Source of the DNA: Pyrocephalus nanus
Taxonomy: Eukaryota > Chordata > Aves > Passeriformes > Tyrannidae
Direction: 5' to 3'
DNA length: 64,000 nt
Assembly (NCBI GenBank): GCA_038380795.1
Contig: CM076261.1
Span: 93,704,418 to 93,768,417 of the forward strand
Notes under the pieces: generated by a model
Told to the model about the DNA's origin: nothing
What the model saw: the letters and a program-made list of their open reading frames with translations, nothing else
Databases searched by the model: none
Shown here: piece by piece, positions 57,431 through 64,000 of the stretch
How the letters are laid out: each line of letters opens with the position of its first letter
Position numbering within the stretch: position 1 is the stretch's first letter
Program-made: the position numbers and the translations under genes

Positions 57431-59047
57431 TTGGAGAGTATCTGCTAAACAATGGCAGCATGGTGATGGATTTAAGTGCCTTATTTTCTCTTTTTCTCTT
57501 TTCCCTTCTTTCTCTGCTCAGTGATTCAAAGCTGGGTCTGGCAGAAGAGGGAAAAGTAGGCAAAGGAAAGCTCACTCTCGTGATGCTGCCTCTTGAAAGG
57601 CTTGGCAATGATATAAAGCTCAGCTGTTTTGTTTTGGTTTTGTTTGGCTTTTTATGTGTGTGTTTGTAGTCTTCTTTTTTTTCCTTTGGAGTTTTTTCTT
57701 GTTTGGAGATTCAGTGGAATATTTTGTTTAGTTTTTTTTTTTATTTGGAATTGTCTGAAAACAACCAGTCTCGTTTACTTCTGAAGTTAGTCATTTGGAG
57801 GGAGATCTAGGCCTTTGAAAGAGCTGGTTTTCCTCAGCAGTCGTTATCTCCAATTCCCAAATTGAAGCTCAGGCTCTGCAGTCACACAGATTGTGTGGGA
57901 AGGTGAAGCACTCATTGATCCAGAGGAGAAACTGCTTTTCCCGGCGCAGATGTGCACGTATTGTCTCCCTTATTCTTAGATATGCTCATGAAGGCTTGCA
58001 CATGCTTTTTAACTAAAAGCTCAGATGGGTGGAACTTGTCTGCTTTTAACAGTATTTTAGCAGTCTTTAAAAAAAAAGAATTCACTGTTGGAAGTGAAGT
58101 GACAGATGGTACAGGAGCAGGAGGGTTAGCAGGGAGAATATTGTGGGAGTCTGTGCAGATATAAATACTTAGCTAATAAATAAGGTGAAGGTAATAATGC
58201 TTGTGAATATATATCTATATATATGTATATTAAAAAACCCCACTCCAAAACCTGGAAGCAAGCTTGTTAATGCCTCTCTTCTTTTTAATAATGATTCCTA
58301 AATCTGGCAAAGCACTTTTAGTGAGTATATTTGACGGAGGAATCACTCTGTGTTGCCATGGTGTTGGGTTTTCTTTTGCAGGGCAGACCCATGCATTTAA
58401 AAAAGAAACCTTTACCTTGTTGCTATGCAAACACGACACTGTGTTATTACATCCCCAGAAAGTAGAACAACAATATTGCAAGAAAGTCAATATCCTTGAT
58501 AAGATAAATGCTCCCTCTCTTTGCCCTTTCACTCAAATGCAATGCTGCAGTAATACTTAAACCTGATGAATTCCCTGGAGGCCAGGCTGCAAAATTTCCA
58601 GTGTACATGTCATTTCTGTATAAAAATTACCCACTACTATCCTACCCACGGTTGGATTCAGATCCAAACTCCAACCTTGTGATATAAAGGTTCTCTCCCA
58701 AGCAGAAAAACTTGGCTCATGTTCAGTGGGATTTTGTTCCAAATGATTGGGAAGCATCTCTTGCTAAAAAAAGATCAAAGGTCCTTCTTAAGTGTTGTGT
58801 TTATACTGGTCTGTGCTACAGCTGCCTATTTGATTGTACAGCAGCCCACAAGGGAGGGATGGGGTTGCTGCCATATCCATCATCTTGGGCTTCCCCTGCC
58901 ATGCACTGAAATATGTGCAGTGCCATTCTGCAGCTGGTTCTATCTAAACCCTGATGGCCTTTTTCCACAGCCTAGTTCTGCTGAAAGATAAAATTAATGA
59001 TCCCAGCTTAGGCAGCTTTTCCACTGGCTTATGTACAAGAGATTCAT
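57431..59047. other. Non-coding stretch
   Basis: T-rich low complexity at 57620-57750 and a TA repeat at 58205-58232. Overlapping opposite frames of 98 and 100 codons (58230-58560) show no recognised domain. Confidence 0.5.
58205..58232. repeat. TA-rich microsatellite
   Basis: Imperfect TA units, ATATATATCTATATATATG. Confidence 0.85.
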
Positions 59048-59327
59048 CATCACAGAATCATCAAAGGGTTTGGATTAGAAAGGACCTTAAAGGTCACCTG
59101 ATTTCCACTCTCCTGCCGTGGGCAGGAGCACCTTCCACTGTCCCAGGTTGCTCCAAACCCTGGCCTTGAACACCTCCAGGGATGGGGCAGCCACAGCTCC
59201 TCTGGGAACCTGTGCCAAGGCCTCACCACCCTCACAGGGAAGAAATTCTTCATAACAACTGATCTAAACTTGCCCCCTTTCAGTTTAAAGCCATTTCCCC
59301 TTGTCCTCTCACTACCCTTTTGTTCTC
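59048..59327 (-). mobile_element. CR1 LINE 3' copy
   Basis: ATCACAGAATCATCAAAGGG, CTGCCGTGGGCAGGAGCACC, CTCCAGGGATGGGGCAGCCA, CTCACAGGGAAGAAATTCTT and TTTAAAGCCATTTCCCCTTG. About 280 bases; ends near the segment antisense to DR.RGNG. Confidence 0.94.
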
Positions 59328-61961
59328 TAACACTGGGTGACTCGTGCTGGGGAGGTGGGTGGCTGTGTGAGTTCCTAGGATGTGAGATCAGTGGATGAAC
59401 AGGGACTGTTTAAGCAGATAAAATTGAACCCAACCCTCATCTGGACTCAGTTGCATTATTTTATCTCTAAGCCTGCTCAGATGAGACAATTATTTAACCT
59501 GCAGATTGGTTCAAACTCTTAATTATCAGAAATGTAGAATAGCAGACAATGTATAATATCCACACCAAGAAATCAATTTAGCACAGAGACAGAAAAATAG
59601 TTTCAAACCTAATCACAGGATAGTGCTTCCAGCAACCTTTTATAACCAGAATACAATGGGAACTGGAGCATTCCTTCCTTTCCCCCCTTATAACATAAAG
59701 AACTGTGTCATCCTATGTTTGTGATAATACAGGATTATGTTACATCAGAATGTGTCTGCCAGGGCAGCCTGTCACAAAGTGTGTCACCAATTAGCCCTGA
59801 CACTAATTACATTATTCCTCTTGCTTTGCACAGGGACAATAACCAGGCAGAAATAACCAGAAACATCCCACCCTGATTTAGGAGCTAGTGAAAGTAATGA
59901 ATGAGATTGGTTCCATAGCCAATATCCTTTGATTTACATCATTACCCAATGAACTAATTAAATTTCTTCCTCTTAAAAACAGTTTTCAAGAATCTTATTT
60001 TGGTAGTTACAAAGTCTGTCATGAATTTTTCAGTGCCTCTTTAACCCATTTAGTAATGGATTAACATTGAAATGCCTAGAAAGAATAATTAATGCTTAAA
60101 TAGAAAATATTGTGAAAAAACTCATCAGCTCCAAAACTTTAAAGCTTATGTTTCATCCACCTTTTTTTTTTTTTTTTTACCTGGAGGGCAAATGTTTTCA
60201 CTGTGAGGTGTTTCTTTCTTTTTCACATTCCTCTGAAGTGTCTGTTCAGACACATCATGAGGTTGAGCTGCTTATCTGTGTTTAAGTGGCTGTTTCGTTC
60301 CTGGAATAAAAAGAACACAAAACTTAGAAATTGAAGTTAAACTTCTGAACTTCTCTGTATTGGGATCAACTCTCTTTTCAAAGAGTGACCTGAAATGACC
60401 TACTCATTAACAGGATACTTCCAGGAATGGCATCCCAAGGATCTTCCTCCATGGTAATTTCATGGTAGGAGGCTGTTCTTGGTGGTCATTGCTCCTGGGA
60501 TCTCAGAAATTCTGAGGGCAAGACAAGAGCTTTGATTTGTCTCAGCTGAAAGCCAGGGCAAGACACAGCTTTGGTGGGGCTGGACAGGCTCCTTCAGCCC
60601 TGAAGCCAAAGCACTCAGTCAGGGAACTTTGTACTTCCAGGAATTGAGAGGGAAGACCTCAAAATGTGGATAGTCCCCTCCCATCCCAGCTGAACTCCGG
60701 TGAGTGTGAATTCCCTGTGGGATACACAGATTTTCGTGGCGTTTAACCCAAGAAGACAATCCTGACTGTCCTGTTTTCCCCTGCTCTGACATTTGCAGTG
60801 ATCAACATCACCATGCATGTCTGAAGGTATATTCCAACTTCATAACTGATAAACAAGTTTCCAAAGACACCTCCTCCTGACCCAACCCCAACATGGTCAT
60901 CAGGCAAAGAGGCATTTAATCAAGTTGCTGCCTTTACCACACCAGGTAGGATCTGCTTCACTGGTGAATATACAACATACAACACAGGGTTTTTTTTTTC
61001 CCCTTTTACTAACTCTGGAGAGTTTTGGAGTTAATTTTACTGTCTGAATTTGAACTAATTTACCAGATAATGAACATCAGAACATGACTGGCTTGGTGTG
61101 TGCCATGCATTGCAGTCAGAGGAAGAAAAATAGCATTTTACTGCCATTCATATATTAATCTCACTGATAATTTCTGCACAAGATTCCTGTTATTTTCTAC
61201 AAGAGCCACTCCACTGCTTTGTTTCTCTTCCTATGAGCAGCCTACCTTGAACAGCTTTTCTTTCACAAAGACTGCAAAATGCATAAAGTCTTGGATACTT
61301 TCCCAAACTGAAACCAACCATTCAGAGAGACTGTGAAATAAAATTTCTCTTTCTCTATTTATTTTTAATAAACAATATGGATCTTTCCTCTGAGCTGCCT
61401 ATAAATCCAGTATTTAATGACATGGCCTTGATTCCCAAAACTCAATGGAAGATGAACAATTATCACTGCTTTCTAAGTTCATTTCTTTCTTCAGGACAAG
61501 TTCTTTTGGCTACTGTTTCTCTTATGCCGTCCTGTCTGTTTGCCCTATGCCATTGATCTGATTTTGGCTAACTTAAATAGAAGGATGGTTTGGTGTTAAC
61601 ATCAGCAAGAGAAAACACAAACAAATGCTCTGAGCCCCAGGGCTACATCTGTGTCACTGAAAACAAAACTCCTTGAATAGGTCCCAGCAAAGTTTCTATG
61701 TAGAGGAGAAACACCCCCATACAGAGGAAATCTCTAAGCATGGTGAACATACAGAGAATGGGGTCAGCATTTTCCTTCTCCAAAGTGCTTCTTGGGTGCC
61801 TTTATCCAGAGCTTTTCCCACTGAATTCAAAGCAGACAGGAACTCCTCAAGAATACCTGGCCTCTCTGAACCTCAATTCTGCTGCTCCAGGAAAGGACCA
61901 GTAACATTTCCTTTCCTCATCAGAGTGATATCTGAAGGTTTTGATACAACAAATTATTTAT
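59328..61961. other. Non-coding stretch
   Basis: 2.6 kb without a gene. T17 run at 60162-60178. TAAT-core motifs at 59789-59809 (see findings). Confidence 0.5.
60162..60178. repeat. Poly(T) run, 17 bases
   Basis: T17 following CATCCACC. Confidence 0.9.
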
Positions 61962-62242
61962 AAATCACAGGATCATAGAATTGCTCAACGTGGAAGGGAC
62001 CTTCAAGATCATCTCTTTCCAACTCCTTGTCATGGGTAGGGACACCTTCCACTATTCCAAGTTACTCCAAGCCTGTCCAACCTGGCCTTGGACACTTCCA
62101 TGGATGGGGCAGCCACAGCTTCTCTGGAAACCTGTGCCAGGGCCTCCCCACCCTCCCAGGGAAGAATTTCTTCCTGATATCTAATCTAAATCCACTCTGT
62201 TCCAGTTTGAAGCCATTCCCACTCATCCTATTTGCTGCCAAG
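61962..62242 (-). mobile_element. CR1 LINE 3' copy
   Basis: TAAATCACAGGATCATAGAA, CATGGGTAGGGACACCTTCC, TTCCATGGATGGGGCAGCCA, CCAGGGAAGAATTTCTTCCT and TATCTAATCTAAATCCACTC. About 280 bases. The minus-strand frame includes RMSGNGFKLEQSGFRLDIRK and KFFPGRV. Confidence 0.94.
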
Positions 62243-64000
62243 CCAAGTGGATAATCTTTTGGATCTACAGTAAAACACCAAGGAATGGTCAAAAACTTGG
62301 CAGCAAGGCATAAAATAAATCATAGACAAAGTGCAAGGGGATTCATATAAGACTTTGTTTCAGGATGTTAAATTGCAGTACTGAGGAATCCACCCTGTAG
62401 TTAAGTCAGTGACTACTACACCAGTGGAGTGTTTCAGCTGCTTTAATCAAAGATTTTGAGTTACTTTCCTGAGCTCTTTTTAAAAACAACAGCTAAATAA
62501 ATGTATTTGTGATCAAATGAGATAAATCACAATAAGATAATTACCTCTGAATTTCTTTTAGGGATTCCCCAAAGGCCAGTTTAGTCTGGTTTTGCTCTAC
62601 AGATTTCTTTTGGGGCCCATCAGCACTTCTGATGACTGTAGCTCTGCAAAAGTCAGGGAGAGGTATCATGGCATTTTCTCTAAGGTTGTCAGAAGCATCA
62701 TCCAAAATCTCCAGGCTGCAGAGTGCTCTCAGCTACTCTGTGCCCAGAGGAAAAGCTTTCAGGTTACTGAAGAGGAAAACACTCTTTTAAGCACTCGCAA
62801 TGTGCCATAACAGACGCAGTATCCATGCAATCCTCACAGTCATCTGAGGTTGCTGATGAAGGCTGTGGGAGTAAAACAACCTGGCAGGGTCTCAGCAAGC
62901 ACATACTGAGGGCAGTGATTCCCCCAACCATTTAAATCTATTCTATCAGGTGATCCTTTTATTTTTTAATCACTCTACTCATCAAGCTGAAGCCTGTTTA
63001 TCAGAGTGAAACAGAAATGCCACCTAACAATTAACAGGTTTACCCTTTCTTGCTGGAAGGCTGGAGCAAGAAGCTCCTGATACTCCTGCAGCTGTGGAAA
63101 GCAAATATCCATCAGCGGTGATCAACCCACTAATGGACAGCATGAATTTTTACAGTACTTGCATCTAATAGCTGCAGGCTGCAGTTAACTGCAGTTGTGT
63201 TTTTAAAAGCCCTAAAAACCTGACAGACGAGATCCCTTGCCCCAAGCAAAAGGACCTTGGACTTTGCAGCCGTTTTGATCTTTATTATGTTAAGAAAATT
63301 TTTCTCCCTGGAATTCAGAAAGATATTCCTGGACATAAATGGAGTTAGGCTTTGGGGAGCAAATTTTAGCACCCTGGCTCTATCGACATGACCCTGTGAG
63401 CAGGCACAGTGATTCATAGGGCTGTATGAGAATCTTAATATCACAGCACCGGTGCTGCACACAAAGAGAACTTCCTTCCTCAGTCTGTACTCCCAGACAC
63501 AATGAACTTAAATGCCCTCCCCTTTCATGCTACAAACCCTTCCTTATGCTGACTGTGAAGAGATCACATCAATCCTGCTTTTAGTGGTGTCACATGTGTA
63601 ACCATCTGGCATTGGGACAAGTGCCAAAACATGACTTGCATATTTGCTGCATGGGGGGACAGACGTGTTTAACTGTGAGCTGAGCCAAATTTTTGTGCTA
63701 TGCACAAATATTGCTTCTCCCCACAGCTTGGAGAATGCAAGTTTTCACAGAGCTTGTTAACTCAGCCCTCATCCCCTGCATTCTGCCCCTTCTCTGAGCT
63801 GTAAAAAGTCTTTATGTTTGGCAGGTCAGTAAAAACCAGAGCATCATCCTCTTTATTTTATAGCCAACTTCATTAGCAAGAAACAGCAAGGACTGAAATA
63901 CAGGGCTGTAAAAACCCAGCTTAGGTTTGTACCATAATGTAATTCAAGTAATTAGTCCACTTAAACTTTCTAATGCGGTCGCTTGGTTTCCAAAGTGCTA
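62243..64000. other. Non-coding stretch to the window end
   Basis: 1.75 kb with no gene or interspersed repeat recognised. A 110-codon minus frame (63130-63462) is unremarkable. Confidence 0.5.

Noticed and set aside
1..64000. CRISPR arrays, operons, bacterial promoters, tRNA or rRNA genes
   Set aside because: The window is vertebrate nuclear DNA by its CR1 and LTR content. The repeated blocks are dispersed LINE ends, not arrays, and I saw no tRNA- or rRNA-like sequence.

Overview
This window reads as nuclear DNA of a bird: AT-rich vertebrate non-coding sequence peppered with fragments of CR1, the dominant avian LINE (chicken repeat 1), plus one long terminal repeat of a type I recognise from avian ERVL-like endogenous retroviruses. 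I found no convincing host exon, tRNA, rRNA or other host gene on either strand. It looks like a stretch of gene desert or the inside of a very long intron. The sequence alone does not fix the species.

Layout. About thirty-three CR1 pieces are scattered on both strands from 1306 to 62242. Most are short 3'-terminal copies that end (or, on the minus strand, begin) in the ATTCTATG-type octamer tail. The longest are at 8293-9130, 27382-27902, 16541-17048, 2694-3168 and 29265-29733. Two (5690-6110 and 22345-22645) are internal pieces of CR1 ORF2 without their own 3' end. A solo ERVL-like LTR of about 1.02 kb lies at 24945-25967.

The most informative object is at 55047-56131: a 1,085-bp copy of an RTE-clade non-LTR retrotransposon, bounded by a perfect 14-bp target-site duplication (55033-55046 and 56132-56145). 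Its 5' part (reverse transcriptase with a YADD box) lies in inverted orientation, followed by the 3' part (C-terminal region, C2HC finger, short 3' UTR with hairpin) in sense orientation. This is the structure left by twin priming. RTE elements are patchy in birds and have been linked to horizontal transfer (AviRTE), so this copy is the best lead in the window.

The rest is single-copy-looking AT-rich DNA with simple repeats (TA, TG, CT, several A or T runs up to 30 bases). A few compact motif clusters (inverted repeats around homeodomain-type and E-box cores, one CpG-rich patch) could be non-coding regulatory elements, but that is inference only. I did not find a new multi-gene system here.
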